Assembly (NCBI RefSeq): GCF_003860135.1
Contig: NZ_RQYN01000002.1
Location: forward strand, 62,001 to 126,000
Reading direction: 5' to 3'
Source of the DNA: Tannerella forsythia
Lineage (GTDB): Bacteria; Bacteroidota; Bacteroidia; Bacteroidales; Tannerellaceae
Length of the DNA: 64,000 nt
The position numbers and the translations under genes are program-made. Under the pieces are notes generated by a model. It was not told where the DNA came from, did not search any database, and worked only from the letters and a program-made list of their open reading frames with translations. Below are positions 47,068 to 56,756 of the stretch, piece by piece. How positions within the stretch are numbered: position 1 is the first letter of the stretch; the number at the start of each line of letters is the position of its first letter.

Positions 47068-47577
47068 ATGAAACGAATTATTCTCATCACCGGCGGTCAG
47101 CGTTCGGGAAAAAGCAGCTACGCCGAGCAGATGGCACTGTCATGGTCTGACCATCCGATTTACATGGCCACCGCGCGTGTATGGGACGACGAGTTCCGCC
47201 AACGTGTCGAACGACATCAGGCTTCGCGCGGCACGCAATGGACGAATATCGAAGAAGAAAAAACATTGAGCCGGCACGATGTCACAGGACGCGTCGTGGT
47301 GATCGACTGTGTTACGCTGTGGTGTACGAATTTCTTCTTCGACCTCCATGCCGACGTACAGCAAGCCTTGCAAGCCGTCAAAGACGAATTCGACCGGTTT
47401 ACGGCACAAGACGCCACGTTCCTCTTCGTCACCAACGAAATCGGGCTGGGAGGCGTTTCCGAGAATGCTCTGCAACGCCAATTTACCGACCTCGAAGGAT
47501 GGACGAATCAGTACATCGCAGCCCGTGCCGACGAAGTCGTTCTGATGATCAGCGGCATCCCGGTAAAAATAAAATAA
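47068..47577 (+). CDS. cobU: Adenosylcobinamide kinase/guanylyltransferase CobU
   Basis: Bifunctional cytoplasmic enzyme (169 aa) of the nucleotide loop pathway of vitamin B12: it phosphorylates adenosylcobinamide and then transfers GMP. The P-loop is G9-GQRSGKSS17; H50 in RVERHQASRG is in the place of the GMP-accepting histidine; FVTNEIGLGGVSENALQRQF is typical of the family. In many Bacteroidales cobU is followed by cobT, cobS and a phosphatase; here it is followed by an opposing epimerase gene, so the cluster is split or the rest lies elsewhere. Confidence 0.93.
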   Translation: MKRIILITGGQRSGKSSYAEQMALSWSDHPIYMATARVWDDEFRQRVERHQASRGTQWTNIEEEKTLSRHDVTGRVVVIDCVTLWCTNFFFDLHADVQQALQAVKDEFDRFTAQDATFLFVTNEIGLGGVSENALQRQFTDLEGWTNQYIAARADEVVLMISGIPVKIK

Positions 47578-47621
47578 GAGAGAGGCAGCCCGAGAAGCCG
47601 GAGATTCATCCCGGAAAGACG

Positions 47622-48545
47622 CTAAATTTGACTCTTTCTTAAGAGATTTTGCAAAGCCTTCTCTAATGTTTCATATTGAAAAAGATATCCTGAACGGATC
47701 ATTTTTTCTGAAGACACCCTACTGCCTTCCAACAAGATCGAAGCCCGCTGTCCGAAAAGCATGTTGATCATACATCGCGGAACAGGAGGCAACCACAAAG
47801 GTCGGCCAAGTACGCAGGCAAGCGCCCTGTTAAATGATCCGTTATTAACATGCTCCGGAGACACCGCATTGTAAACGCCTTTCATCGAAGAATGACGCAG
47901 GATGTGCAAGATGATTCCGCACAAATCATCCACATGAATCCACGGCATATATTGTTTTCCATTTCCCAGCGAAGCACCGAGGTAATTTTTGACCGGGCGA
48001 ATCATCTTGGCTAAAGCACCTCCTTGTGCGGACAGTACCACTCCGATTCGTAAAACAACCGTCCGATCCGATACCCCTTGTACGGAAAATGCCTGAGCCG
48101 CCTGTTCCCAATCCTCGCATACATCGCTCAGAAAATCGCGAGCTCCTTTTTTATCGTCTTCGGAAAAGATACTTTCAGACGTTACCGTACCGTAAAATCC
48201 GACGGCTGAGGCCGAAATAAAAGATTTGATTCGAATATCGTTCTTCTTCAACGCATCCAATATAAGCCTTGCCGAATCGACCCGACTCGATCGAATGATA
48301 TGCTTATACTGATCCGTCCACGGCTTATCTGCTATACCCGCACCGGCCAAATGAACGATATGTGACACCTCTTCAAAAGCCTTGGCGTCGATCCGTTTGC
48401 CGGCAATATCCCATTCATACTCATGATCGCTCCGTTTACAACGTGTTAAAAAGCGAGCAGAATAACCTTCCTGTACAAGCTTCTCTCCCAATACGCGCGC
48501 AATCATTCCGTTTGCTCCCGTAATCAAAACGATTTCTTGTCGCAT
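47622..48545 (-). CDS. TIGR01777-family NAD(P)-binding epimerase-like protein
   Basis: Protein of the extended SDR superfamily (307 aa), family TIGR01777 (YfcH-like). The Rossmann motif is ITGANGMIARVLGEKL; HLAGAGIADKPWTD and the SASAVGFYG active-site region (YG in place of the longer Ser-Tyr-Lys pattern) follow, as does YMPWIHVDDLCGII. The C-terminal LPPVPRCMINMLFGQRASILLEGSRV block is typical of the family. Its reaction is unknown. ATG 48545 starts MRQEIVLITGANG; the frame opens at 48590. It ends 45 bases from the convergent cobU. Confidence 0.88.
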   Translation of the reverse strand: MRQEIVLITGANGMIARVLGEKLVQEGYSARFLTRCKRSDHEYEWDIAGKRIDAKAFEEVSHIVHLAGAGIADKPWTDQYKHIIRSSRVDSARLILDALKKNDIRIKSFISASAVGFYGTVTSESIFSEDDKKGARDFLSDVCEDWEQAAQAFSVQGVSDRTVVLRIGVVLSAQGGALAKMIRPVKNYLGASLGNGKQYMPWIHVDDLCGIILHILRHSSMKGVYNAVSPEHVNNGSFNRALACVLGRPLWLPPVPRCMINMLFGQRASILLEGSRVSSEKMIRSGYLFQYETLEKALQNLLRKSQI

Positions 48546-48917
48546 AACAAAATCACAACAGGTTAATCGGCCGGATACTCCAAGCAACAAATACTGTCGC
48601 CCCGTTTTGGCAATCCTAAAAGCCTGTGAGTCGCTCTATCCGCACGCATACACCAATCCATACTTGCCGCTGCGTGCAGATGGTTTATATCTGTAGAATG
48701 GTAAATAATCATGTTACTGTTGACCATACTATTTTTTCATTTCTGTTTTATTTTAACTGGATACCAAAATTACATCTTTTATTGATTCAAGAAAAGATAC
48801 TGGCACAAGAATCATTTCATGATCAGGTAAAGCACTCAATCGAAGCAGGATGATCAATGATTGAAAAACTTTTATCGCACTACAATAAAATAAAAACATT
48901 CTTTCTCCCTCTATCAT
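48546..48917. other. Intergenic region before the 21-bp repeat array
   Basis: About 370 bases of AT-rich sequence without a recognisable gene. A minus-strand TAATTTTG (48773-48766) fits the -7 consensus and might serve the epimerase gene, but no -33 box is at the right distance. I see no promoter pointing into the array. Confidence 0.35.
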
Positions 48918-49247
48918 AAGGAAACATTCCTTCACCTTAAGGAAGCATTCCTTCATCTTAAGGAAACAATCCTTCACCTTAAGGAAATGCTCCTTCATCT
49001 TAAGGAAACATTCCTTCACCTTAAGGAAGCATTCCTTCATCTTAAGGAAACATTCCTTCACCTTAAGGAAGCATCCTTCATCTTAAGGAAACGTTCCTTC
49101 ACCTTAAGGAAACGTTCCTTCACCTTAAGGAAACGTTCCTTCACCTTAAGGAAACATTCCTTCATCTTAAGGAAACATTCCTTCATCTTAAGGAAGCATC
49201 CTTCATCTTAAGGAAACGTTCCTTCATCTTAAGGAAGCATCCTTCAA
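48918..49247. repeat. Sixteen tandem 20/21-bp palindromic repeats
   Basis: Units of 21 bases with consensus AAGGAAACATTCCTTCACCTT start at 48918 and repeat to about 49247. Within each, AAGGAA pairs with TTCCTT across a three-base loop (ACA, GCA or ACG), and unit borders form CCTTAAGG or TCTTAAGG, so the array is dyad-symmetric on two registers. Most units are 21 bases; units at 49065, 49190 and 49231 are 20 bases, having lost one base at the loop while AAGGA/TCCTT stays paired. The last copy decays at 49247. There are no spacers, so it is not a CRISPR. Confidence 0.93.
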
Positions 49248-49383
49248 GTAAAAAAAAACGGATTTTCGGACAACAAAACAAACGGTTCGCATGTTATTAT
49301 TATAGCGGTGAGACAAACAGGGATGGCATCGTGCCGCTACTTCCGATATCATCCCACAGTATTAACAAAAAAAGCAAATGGAT

Positions 49384-49707
49384 ATGGCAACAAAATCGAC
49401 CAAATCGTATGCCGAACAGTTGAATCGGACGAAGGTGATGCTGGATGGATTGCGTGCCAATGCCGCCACGATTCAGAAGCGAGGGCTTGACGATGTTTTT
49501 TTCGACCGGTTGCAGAAAGGGCTTGAACGTTCCGTTGCCCTGAACACCGAACAGGAGAAATTAAAAGCCGATCTGAAAATCAAGACCGATGAACTGACGA
49601 ACGAAATGGATGTGCTGGCTAAATTGTATGCCGAGGCAAAAAAGTTAGTCAAGATTGAGTTTCCGCAAGAGCAATGGGTTGAGTTCGGCCTGGCTGACAA
49701 GCGGTAA
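49384..49707 (+). CDS. Small helical coiled-coil protein, unknown function
   Basis: Cytoplasmic protein (107 aa) with no signal peptide. Residues about 45-90 (LERSVALNTEQEKLKADLKIKTDELTNEMDVLAKLYAEAKKLVK, given here only to show heptad-like Leu/Val spacing, in short pieces: LERSVALNTEQEKL, TDELTNEMDVLAKLY) suggest a coiled coil. The C-terminus FPQEQWVEFGLADKR looks like a conserved tail. Phasin-like or nucleoid-type roles can be imagined but nothing proves them. ATG 49378, two codons earlier, is also possible. It lies about 135 bases after the 21-bp array. Confidence 0.65.
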   Translation: MATKSTKSYAEQLNRTKVMLDGLRANAATIQKRGLDDVFFDRLQKGLERSVALNTEQEKLKADLKIKTDELTNEMDVLAKLYAEAKKLVKIEFPQEQWVEFGLADKR

Positions 49708-49737
49708 TTTCCGGAAAGGAAAATGAAACGGAACGGC

Positions 49738-49765
49738 TGCCGGGGTTGTTGATCAGCTCCGGCAG
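49738..49765. terminator. Possible terminator hairpin after the small helical protein
   Basis: CTGCCGG (49738-49744) pairs with CCGGCAG (49759-49765), 31 bases after the stop at 49707. No good T tract follows on either strand, so a role as a terminator is weak. Confidence 0.3.
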
Positions 49766-49834
49766 TATGATTTAGCCCAAACAGCTGAAGCATCAACAAG
49801 CCGGAAAAGGGAAAATATTTTTTTAAAAGGATTG

Positions 49835-49905
49835 TTGTCTCACCAAGATTCGAACTTGGACAAACAGAACCAAAACCTGTTGTGCTACCATTACACCATG
49901 AGACA
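49835..49905 (-). tRNA. tRNA-Gln (anticodon TTG)
   Basis: Read on the minus strand, the acceptor stem is TGTCTCA (49905-49899) with TGAGACA (49842-49836), and 49835 is the discriminator A. The D arm (GTGTAATGGTAGCAC), an anticodon arm ACAGG-TTTTGGT-TCTGT with anticodon TTG, and a T arm with GTTCGAATC are all present. CCA is not encoded. It reads CAA glutamine codons. Presence of a Gln tRNA in a lineage that often makes Gln-tRNA by GlnRS is unremarkable. Confidence 0.95.
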
Positions 49906-49930
49906 AACGAAACATTCGGTAAAAACGCTG

Positions 49931-49961
49931 CAAAAGTATAAGAAATCTCTCGTATTTGCAA
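49931..49961 (-). promoter_or_regulatory. Promoter of tRNA-Gln
   Basis: On the minus strand TTG (49961-49959), 20 bases, then TACTTTTG (49938-49931), an exact consensus promoter. Transcription would start about 49924, some 20 bases before the tRNA. It lies right after the tyrS stop (49978). Confidence 0.8.
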
Positions 49962-49977
49962 CTTTTTTCCCGAAAAA

Positions 49978-51270
49978 CTATTTTGCGATCAGTAAAAAGT
50001 AATTCTTCTTGCCGCGCTGCACGAGTAAATATTTTCCGTTCAGCAACGCACCGGTGTCGAGTGTCGCATCAAACTCGTTCAGTTTCTCTTTGTTGATGCT
50101 TACGCCACCGTTCTGTACCATCTTGCGCATCTCGCCTTTCGAAGGGAATACGGCGGCTTTCTCGGTGCAGAGATCGACGGCTTTGATGCCGGTAGCCAGC
50201 TCGTCGCGCGAAATTTCAAACTGCGGTACGCCTTCGAAGACGGAGAGCAGCGTCTCCTCATCGATCTTTTTAAGCGTCTCGGAAGTGGCTTGACCGAACA
50301 GAATATGAGAAGCTTCGACTGCCATTTCGTAATCTTCGGCCGAGTGTACCATGGTCGTGATCTCCTGTGCCAGACGTTTCTGTAAAGGACGCAGATGAGG
50401 AGCGGCCACCTGTTCCTGTTCGAGTGCTCCGATTTCTTCGCGGCTCAGCGCCGTGAAAATCTTGATATATTTGGCAGCGTCGGCATCGCTTACGTTGAGC
50501 CAAAACTGATAGAACTTATACGGCGAAGTGTAATTCGGTGCCAGCCATACGTTGCCCGTCTCCGTCTTGCCGAACTTCCCACCGTCTGCCTTCGTGATGA
50601 GCGGACACGTAAGCGCATACGCCTCACCGTTCAGCTCGCGACGGATCAACTCGGTGCCCGTTGTGATATTGCCCCACTGATCGCTTCCTCCCATCTGAAG
50701 TTTGCAGTTCTCGTGCTGATAAAGATACATAAAATCGTAGCCCTGCAAAAGCTGGTAGGAAAACTCGGTGAACGACATCCCCACATTCGAATCGGCACTC
50801 AGGCGTTTCTTTACCGAATCCTTCGCCATCATGTAATTGACCGTGATATGCTTGCCGATGTCGCGAATAAAATTCAGAAATGTATAGTCCTTCATCCAGT
50901 CGTAATTGTTCACGAGCTTAGCCGCATTCGGAGCGTCGGAATCGAAATCGAGGAATTTGGCCAACTGTTTTTGGATACATTCCTGATTGTGCCGGAGCGT
51001 TTCCTCGTCGAGCAGGTTTCGCTCGGCCGATTTCATCGAGGGATCGCCGATCATCCCCGTCGCACCGCCCACCAACGCAATCGGACGATGTCCCGCGCGC
51101 TGGAAATGCCGAAGCATCATTACACCGACCAGATGCCCGATATGCAGCGAATCGGCTGTCGGGTCTATTCCTACATACGCGGACGTCATCCCTTGCCGCA
51201 AACACTCTTCCGTTCCGGGCATCATGTCATGCACCATACCCCGCCATTTCAGTTCTTCAATAAAATCCAT
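49978..51270 (-). CDS. tyrS: Tyrosyl-tRNA synthetase TyrS
   Basis: Class I aminoacyl-tRNA synthetase (430 aa) that charges tRNA-Tyr. The HIGH motif is H43-IGH46 in [10 protein letters not shown]; the KMSKS-type loop is K232-FGKT236; [10 protein letters not shown] binds tyrosine. A C-terminal S4 RNA-binding domain (about 355-430) is present, with the [15 protein letters not shown] segment. Length is normal for the bacterial TyrS form. Confidence 0.97.
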   Translation of the reverse strand: MDFIEELKWRGMVHDMMPGTEECLRQGMTSAYVGIDPTADSLHIGHLVGVMMLRHFQRAGHRPIALVGGATGMIGDPSMKSAERNLLDEETLRHNQECIQKQLAKFLDFDSDAPNAAKLVNNYDWMKDYTFLNFIRDIGKHITVNYMMAKDSVKKRLSADSNVGMSFTEFSYQLLQGYDFMYLYQHENCKLQMGGSDQWGNITTGTELIRRELNGEAYALTCPLITKADGGKFGKTETGNVWLAPNYTSPYKFYQFWLNVSDADAAKYIKIFTALSREEIGALEQEQVAAPHLRPLQKRLAQEITTMVHSAEDYEMAVEASHILFGQATSETLKKIDEETLLSVFEGVPQFEISRDELATGIKAVDLCTEKAAVFPSKGEMRKMVQNGGVSINKEKLNEFDATLDTGALLNGKYLLVQRGKKNYFLLIAK

Positions 51271-51303
51271 CGTTTTATAGCTATTGTGTATTTTTTAGTC
51301 GCG

Positions 51304-51311
51304 CAAAGGTA
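51304..51311 (-). promoter_or_regulatory. Candidate -7 box TACCTTTG for tyrS
   Basis: The minus strand 51311-51304 reads TACCTTTG (TAnnTTTG), 34 bases before the tyrS ATG. The -33 element is not recognisable. Confidence 0.5.
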
Positions 51312-51365
51312 GTTATTTTTTTAGGTTCATACTTGGCGTGAACGCATGAAAAACCGATTCGGCAC

Positions 51366-51396
51366 TTGGTCGCCCACAAAACTCTTTCTATCTTTA
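51366..51396 (+). promoter_or_regulatory. Promoter of the GH123-like gene
   Basis: TTG at 51366-51368, 20 bases, then TATCTTTA at 51389-51396, one mismatch from TAnnTTTG (final A for G). The leader to the ATG at 51428 would be about 25 bases. Confidence 0.55.
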
Positions 51397-51427
51397 CCGA
51401 ATATTAATCTTTTCATGATAAATAACG

Positions 51428-53191
51428 ATGAAACAAACATTCCTTCTTGTAGCGCTTTGTCTATCCGGAGCGCTTTGTTCCGCACAAACGCCTTATCCGT
51501 TGAGCGAATACAACGAACTGACCGATCTCCGTCCCCCCGTCGATGAGGGCCATTGGTCGAAAGTGCCTGCCACGCCTCCATTGCGTTGGGGAAGTACGGA
51601 TATACGTTACACGAAACACGACGTCCCTGCCATCTCACATCTTCCGATCTGGAAAGCTACGGCATGGAAAGGCGAACGTGTCAACGCGCAAGCCGTTTTA
51701 TGGACGAGAAACTTTCACGACAACGTCGGATTGGAAGTAAGCGAATTACGCAACGGCAGCTCGGTGATTCCCGCCGAAGCCGTACAATCGGCTTTCGTCC
51801 GTTATGTGATGACCGACGAGTTGAACAAAGACGGAAAAGGCGGATGCGGCCAACGTCCCAACAAAGCCGAGTGGGATTCCTCGCTCGTGGCCGATGTGCT
51901 CGACCCAGCCGCACGTCTTAGCATCGATGCCTGCACGACACAGCCCATCTGGCTTACGATCAGCATTCCTTCGGACGCACGTCCGGGCGTCTACAAAGGC
52001 ACATTGACTGTCTCCGCCGACGATATGACGGCACAAGAACTGCCGTTCGAAATCAACGTACTCGACCGTACGCTTCCCTCGGCCAAAGACTGGGCGTTCC
52101 ATCTCGATCTGTGGCAGAATCCCTATGCCGTAGCACGCTATTATCAGGTTCCTCTCTGGAGTCAGGCACACTTCGATGCCATGCGCCCGGCCATGAAATT
52201 GTTGGCCGACGCCGGACAGAAAGTCATTACGGCCTCCATCATGCACAAGCCTTGGAACGGACAGACGGAAGATGCCTTCGACAGTATGATCGCTAAGACA
52301 AAAAGAATCGACGGCACATGGTCGTACGACTATACGGTTTTCGACAAATGGGTGGAATTTATGATGAACGAAATCGGCATCGACCGCCAGATCAATTGCT
52401 ACACCATGATACCGTGGGCGCTCCGTTTCGATTACTTCGATCAGGCTACCGGACGGATCCTGTTTATCGAAGCCAAACCGGGCGAACCGGCTTACAACGA
52501 ATATTGGGGTGCCTTTTTGAAAGATTTCGCCGCTCACCTGCGTGCCAAAGGATGGTTCGAAAAGACCACCATCGCCATGGACGAACGTGGCCTCGACGCG
52601 ATGCAGGAAGCCATCAAGGTGATCCGCAAGGCAGATCCGGACTACAAAATCTCTTTGGCCGGCAATTACCACAGCGAAATAGAGCATGAGTTGCACGATC
52701 TTTGTCTGGCCTATACGCACACCTTCCCTGACGAAGTCAAAGCCGCACGGCAAAAGGCCGGTAAGGTGAGCACCGTCTACACCTGCTGTGCCGAAGCCCG
52801 TCCGAATACGTTCACGTTTTCTCCACCCTACGAAGCGACATGGATCGGATGGCATGTCATGGCCGGAAACTACGACGGCTACCTGCGCTGGGCCTATAAC
52901 AGCTGGACAGCCGATCCGTTGCGCGATTCGCGCTTCCGCTCATGGGCCGCAGGCGATTGCTACCTGATCTATCCGGGAGCACGTAGCAGCATCCGCATGG
53001 AACGGCTGATCGAAGGTATTCAGGACGCGGAAAAGATACGTCTTTTGCGCGAGGAGTTTACACGCAAGAAAGCCAACGGAAAACTACGGAAGCTGAATCG
53101 TATCGTGTCGGAGTTCTCGTCCGAAGGCATGTTACGCCCCGATCCGGCCACTCGATTAAAAAATGCCCGAGAAGCGCTGAACAGATTCTAA
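51428..53191 (+). CDS. GH123-like glycoside hydrolase (DUF4091 domain)
   Basis: Exported glycosidase (587 aa) with a signal peptide (about 1-19, ending CSAQ). The N-terminal half is beta-rich (a DUF6067/galactose-binding-like domain), and the C-terminal half is the DUF4091/GH123 barrel. GH123 enzymes remove beta-N-acetylgalactosamine from glycolipids by substrate assistance and use an Asp-Glu pair; here D385-E386 in AMDERGLDAMQ fits that pair. The segment LIYPGARSSIRMERLIEGIQDAEKI near the C-terminus is characteristic of DUF4091. It is a single gene between tyrS and der, not within a visible polysaccharide locus. Confidence 0.85.
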   Translation: MKQTFLLVALCLSGALCSAQTPYPLSEYNELTDLRPPVDEGHWSKVPATPPLRWGSTDIRYTKHDVPAISHLPIWKATAWKGERVNAQAVLWTRNFHDNVGLEVSELRNGSSVIPAEAVQSAFVRYVMTDELNKDGKGGCGQRPNKAEWDSSLVADVLDPAARLSIDACTTQPIWLTISIPSDARPGVYKGTLTVSADDMTAQELPFEINVLDRTLPSAKDWAFHLDLWQNPYAVARYYQVPLWSQAHFDAMRPAMKLLADAGQKVITASIMHKPWNGQTEDAFDSMIAKTKRIDGTWSYDYTVFDKWVEFMMNEIGIDRQINCYTMIPWALRFDYFDQATGRILFIEAKPGEPAYNEYWGAFLKDFAAHLRAKGWFEKTTIAMDERGLDAMQEAIKVIRKADPDYKISLAGNYHSEIEHELHDLCLAYTHTFPDEVKAARQKAGKVSTVYTCCAEARPNTFTFSPPYEATWIGWHVMAGNYDGYLRWAYNSWTADPLRDSRFRSWAAGDCYLIYPGARSSIRMERLIEGIQDAEKIRLLREEFTRKKANGKLRKLNRIVSEFSSEGMLRPDPATRLKNAREALNRF

Positions 53192-53193
53192 GC

Positions 53194-54507
53194 TTATTTC
53201 TCTCGGATAAATACCTGAATCGGTGTACCGAGAAAATCCCAGTGCTCGCGTAATTTATTTTCGAGAAAACGCTTGTAAGGCTCTTTTACCCACTGCGGCA
53301 GATTGCAGAAAAACGCAAACGACGGAACACTGCCTGCCGGCAGTTGGGTAACATATTTAATTTTGATGTATTTCCCTTTCCACGCGGGAGGAGGAGTCTT
53401 TTCAATAATCGGAAGCATCGTCTCGTTCAGTTTGCGGGTCGGCACACGCCGGCGGCGATTATCATACACCGCCTTAGCCGTCTCGAGCACTTTCAAAATA
53501 CGCTGCTTCGTGAGCGCAGAAATAAACAGAATGGGGAAGTCGGTAAACGGGGCCATCCGCTCGCGAATCGCACGTTCATACGTCTTGATGACAGCCGTGC
53601 TCTTATCCTCCACAAGATCCCACTTGTTTACACAAACAATCAGCCCTTTCTTATTCTTCTGGATAATGGAAAAAATATTCAAGTCCTGGCTCTCGATCCC
53701 GCGTGTCGCATCGAGCATTAACACACAGACGTCGGAATTTTCGATGGCACGGATGGAACGAATGACCGAATAATATTCAAGGTCTTCATTCACTTTTCCT
53801 CTCTTACGGATACCCGCCGTATCGACCAGATAAAAGTCAAGACCGAACTTATTGTATCGCGTATAAATCGAATCGCGTGTCGTGCCCGCGATATCGGTGA
53901 CGATATGACGATCCTCGCCGATAAACGCATTGATCAGCGATGATTTTCCCGCATTCGGACGTCCCACGACGGCAATTCGCGGCAACGCCTCTTCCAGCAT
54001 CTCCGGAGCTTCAGAAGGTAGCAGCTCAATGATACGATCCAACAGATCGCCTGTGTACGAACCGTTCATCGCCGAGATACAATACGGATCACCCAGTCCG
54101 AAACGGTAAAATTCGGCTGCCACCGCATGCCAGTCGTAAGTGTCGGCCTTATTCGGCACAAGCACCACCGGCTTCTTGCTGCGACGCAGGATATGAGCAA
54201 CCTCATCGTCGAGATCGGTCATGCCGTTTTGCACATCGACGACGAAAAGAATCACATCCGCCTCCTCGATCGCGATCTGCACCTGCTTGTTAATCTCTCC
54301 TTCGAAAACGTCTTCGGAGTTAACAACCCAGCCGCCCGTATCGATAATCGAAAATTCGCGCCCTGTCCATTCCACTTTCCCGTACTGACGGTCACGCGTC
54401 GTTCCCGCTTCCTCATTGACGATCGCCTGACGCGACTGCGTCAAGCGGTTAAACAGGGTAGACTTGCCGACATTCGGCCGTCCGACGATTGCTACCACAT
54501 TTCCCAT
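53194..54507 (-). CDS. der: Ribosome assembly GTPase Der (EngA)
   Basis: Double GTPase (437 aa) needed for maturation of the 50S subunit. The first G domain begins [13 protein letters not shown] (P-loop G9-S16) and the second GRPNAGKSS (G182-S189); both have DTGG or DTAG G3 motifs and NKAD/NKWD G4 motifs. A C-terminal KH-like domain (about 350-437) follows. ATG 54507 gives the standard N-terminus; the frame opens at 54603. Last gene of the yceD-rpmF-fabH-era-der series, about 76 bases after era. Confidence 0.97.
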   Translation of the reverse strand: MGNVVAIVGRPNVGKSTLFNRLTQSRQAIVNEEAGTTRDRQYGKVEWTGREFSIIDTGGWVVNSEDVFEGEINKQVQIAIEEADVILFVVDVQNGMTDLDDEVAHILRRSKKPVVLVPNKADTYDWHAVAAEFYRFGLGDPYCISAMNGSYTGDLLDRIIELLPSEAPEMLEEALPRIAVVGRPNAGKSSLINAFIGEDRHIVTDIAGTTRDSIYTRYNKFGLDFYLVDTAGIRKRGKVNEDLEYYSVIRSIRAIENSDVCVLMLDATRGIESQDLNIFSIIQKNKKGLIVCVNKWDLVEDKSTAVIKTYERAIRERMAPFTDFPILFISALTKQRILKVLETAKAVYDNRRRRVPTRKLNETMLPIIEKTPPPAWKGKYIKIKYVTQLPAGSVPSFAFFCNLPQWVKEPYKRFLENKLREHWDFLGTPIQVFIREK

Positions 54508-54583
54508 ATCCTTTTTTGATTTACATGTTTCGTAATTACGAGCCGGAAGAAACAAAGGAGCGCATCTGCTGCGCCCCACAATG

Positions 54584-55477
54584 TTAATCCAGCTTATAGC
54601 CAAATGATTTCAGCAAATTGTCACGATTGCGCCAGTCCGACACCACCTTGACAAACAACTCGAGAAAAATCTTCTTCTCGAAAAATCGCTCCATATCTTT
54701 GCGCGCCATCATACCGACTTTCTTCAGCGCCTGCCCGCCATGTCCGATGATGATGCCTTTCTGCGTTTCACGCTCGACAATAATCAGTGCCTTGATATGC
54801 ACACGCGTCGGCTCTTCGATAAACTGCTCCACAGCGACCTCCGTAGCATACGGAATCTCTTTCTGATAATAAAGCAATATCTTCTCACGGATAATCTCCG
54901 TGACAAAAAAACGCGCCGGACGGTCGGTCAACGCATCTTTTTCAAAATAAGGCGGAGAGTCGGGAATCAATTCCCGGATACGCTTCTTCAACGGCTCGAT
55001 ATTGAACTTCGATGTAGCCGATATCGGAATAATCTCCGCCTCGGGCAACAACGTATGCCACTCTTCCACCAAGGCCTCCAGCTTCGGCTGATCGGCCAAA
55101 TCAATTTTATTAATCAGGAGCAGGACAGGACATTTCGCCTGTCGTACCCGTTGCAGGAAATCGTCGTTCTTATCGGTCTTCTCGATTACATCAGTCACAT
55201 AAAGCAAGACATCCGCATCGCCCAAGGCCGATTCCGACGATTCCCGCATCGTCTCCTGCAATTTATAGTTAGGACGCAAGACTCCGGGCGTATCCGAATA
55301 GACAATCTGCATATCGTCGGTATTGACAATCCCCAAAATACGATGACGCGTTGTTTGCGCCTTCGACGTGATAATCGATATGCGTTCACCCACCAACTGA
55401 TTCATCAGGGTGGATTTGCCAACATTCGGATTCCCGATGATATTGACAAAGCCGGACTTATGCTTCCGATCCGTCAT
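54584..55477 (-). CDS. era: GTPase Era
   Basis: GTPase (297 aa) that binds 16S rRNA and helps 30S assembly. The P-loop is G15-NPNVGKST23; DTPG (62-65) is G3 and NKID (123-126) is G4. The C-terminal KH domain carries the GxxG loop at G245-HGG248 ([15 protein letters not shown]). It overlaps the 3' end of fabH by 20 bases, so translation is likely coupled. Confidence 0.97.
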   Translation of the reverse strand: MTDRKHKSGFVNIIGNPNVGKSTLMNQLVGERISIITSKAQTTRHRILGIVNTDDMQIVYSDTPGVLRPNYKLQETMRESSESALGDADVLLYVTDVIEKTDKNDDFLQRVRQAKCPVLLLINKIDLADQPKLEALVEEWHTLLPEAEIIPISATSKFNIEPLKKRIRELIPDSPPYFEKDALTDRPARFFVTEIIREKILLYYQKEIPYATEVAVEQFIEEPTRVHIKALIIVERETQKGIIIGHGGQALKKVGMMARKDMERFFEKKIFLELFVKVVSDWRNRDNLLKSFGYKLD

Positions 55478-56462
55478 AGGCCCACTTCACATAATTGGCG
55501 CCCCATGTCCAACCGGCCCCAAAAGCGGCCAGTACCAAGTTATCTCCCTTTTTCAGGTTCTTCTCCCATTCCCAGAGGCATAACGGAATCGTTGCCGAAC
55601 TGGTATTACCATATTTCCGAATGTTCACCATCACCTTTGAGTCGTCGACTCCCAAACGGCGCGCCGCCGCATCGATGATGCGCAGATTGGCCTGATGCGG
55701 GACAATCCAATGAATATCGTTCTTCGTCAATCCGTTTCGTTTGACAATTTCTTCCGCCACATCGGCCATATCGGTAACGGCACGCTTAAATACAGCCTGC
55801 CCCTCCTGATAGACAAAATGTTCACGGTTATCAATCGTCTCGTACGAAGGCATCCGCACAGACCCACCGGCCTTCATAATCAAATGAGATTTTCCGGTAC
55901 CTTCGGTACGAAGAATCGTATCCAGAACCCCATAATCTTCGCAGGTTGGTTCTAAAAGAGCCACCCCACAACCATCGCCGAAGAGCGGACACGTTGTTCG
56001 GTCTTCATAGTTGGTAATGGCCGACATCTTCTCACTCGAAACAACCAGCATGCGCTTGTAGCGTCCCGAACGGATGAAATTCGAGGCAGTCTCCAATGCA
56101 TAAACAAATCCTGCACAGGCAGCCTGTATATCAAAGGCAAATGCATTTTTGCAACCTGATTCATACGCAATGATAGAGGCTGTACTCGGGAAATGATAGT
56201 CGGCCGTCGACGTCGAACATATAATTCCGTCTATGGTTTCCGGATCAATTCCTTTCTTGCGGATGAGTCGACCGACAGCTTGTGCTCCCATATAAGCAGC
56301 TCCTAATTCGGGGTCTTTCAAAATACGTCTCTCCTTGATTCCGACCCGTGTCATGATCCATTCATCAGTCGTATCGACCATTTTTGACAAATCGGCATTT
56401 GTCAACACATCGTCCGGAACATATCCGTCGACCCCTGTAATCACTGCATTTATCTTGTCCAT
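55458..56462 (-). CDS. fabH: Beta-ketoacyl-ACP synthase III FabH
   Basis: Condensing enzyme (334 aa) that starts fatty acid synthesis by joining acetyl-CoA (or a branched acyl-CoA) to malonyl-ACP. The catalytic triad is C116 ([13 protein letters not shown]), H256 ([10 protein letters not shown]) and N286 ([10 protein letters not shown]). Its place after rpmF and yceD is the common bacterial order (plsX is not present here). The use of branched primers, frequent in this phylum, cannot be told from sequence. Confidence 0.96.
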   Translation of the reverse strand: MDKINAVITGVDGYVPDDVLTNADLSKMVDTTDEWIMTRVGIKERRILKDPELGAAYMGAQAVGRLIRKKGIDPETIDGIICSTSTADYHFPSTASIIAYESGCKNAFAFDIQAACAGFVYALETASNFIRSGRYKRMLVVSSEKMSAITNYEDRTTCPLFGDGCGVALLEPTCEDYGVLDTILRTEGTGKSHLIMKAGGSVRMPSYETIDNREHFVYQEGQAVFKRAVTDMADVAEEIVKRNGLTKNDIHWIVPHQANLRIIDAAARRLGVDDSKVMVNIRKYGNTSSATIPLCLWEWEKNLKKGDNLVLAAFGAGWTWGANYVKWAYDGSEA

Positions 56463-56549
56463 AATCGCGGTTCTTTAAAAAAATAGCCCTTAAAGATTCA
56501 GGGCTATCTTTCTTCGTTTTTACATCAAATTTGGTCCGAAGTGTTTCTA

Positions 56550-56735
56550 TTAAAGGGCAACTTCTTTTTCAATGGCCAGCTTGCCTCGATAATATCCGCA
56601 TTCGTTACAAACGGTGTGATACACATGCCATGCGCCGCAATTCGGGCAGATGGCCATTGTCGGAGTCACTGCGTGATCATGCGATCTTCTCTTGGCAGTT
56701 CTCGCGCTTCCTTGTCTTCTTTTAGGATGTGCCAT
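56550..56735 (-). CDS. rpmF: 50S ribosomal protein L32
   Basis: Small ribosomal protein (61 aa) beginning MAHPKRRQGSARTAKRRSHDH. It keeps four cysteines, C30-x-x-C33 and C43-x-x-C46, so it is the zinc-binding form. It is 21 bases after the yceD-like gene and 87 bases before fabH. Confidence 0.97.
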   Translation of the reverse strand: MAHPKRRQGSARTAKRRSHDHAVTPTMAICPNCGAWHVYHTVCNECGYYRGKLAIEKEVAL

Positions 56736-56756
56736 AATCTTATTTTTATTTTAAAT

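Noticed and set aside
48753-49211. Plus- and minus-strand frames in the 21-bp array encoding repeats such as HLKETFL and KMKECFL
   Set aside because: A 21-base period gives open seven-residue repeats on both strands by arithmetic. The 20-base units change the frame, which a real coding repeat would not tolerate.
48918-49247. CRISPR array
   Set aside because: The units are directly adjacent with no unique spacers, and there are no cas genes.
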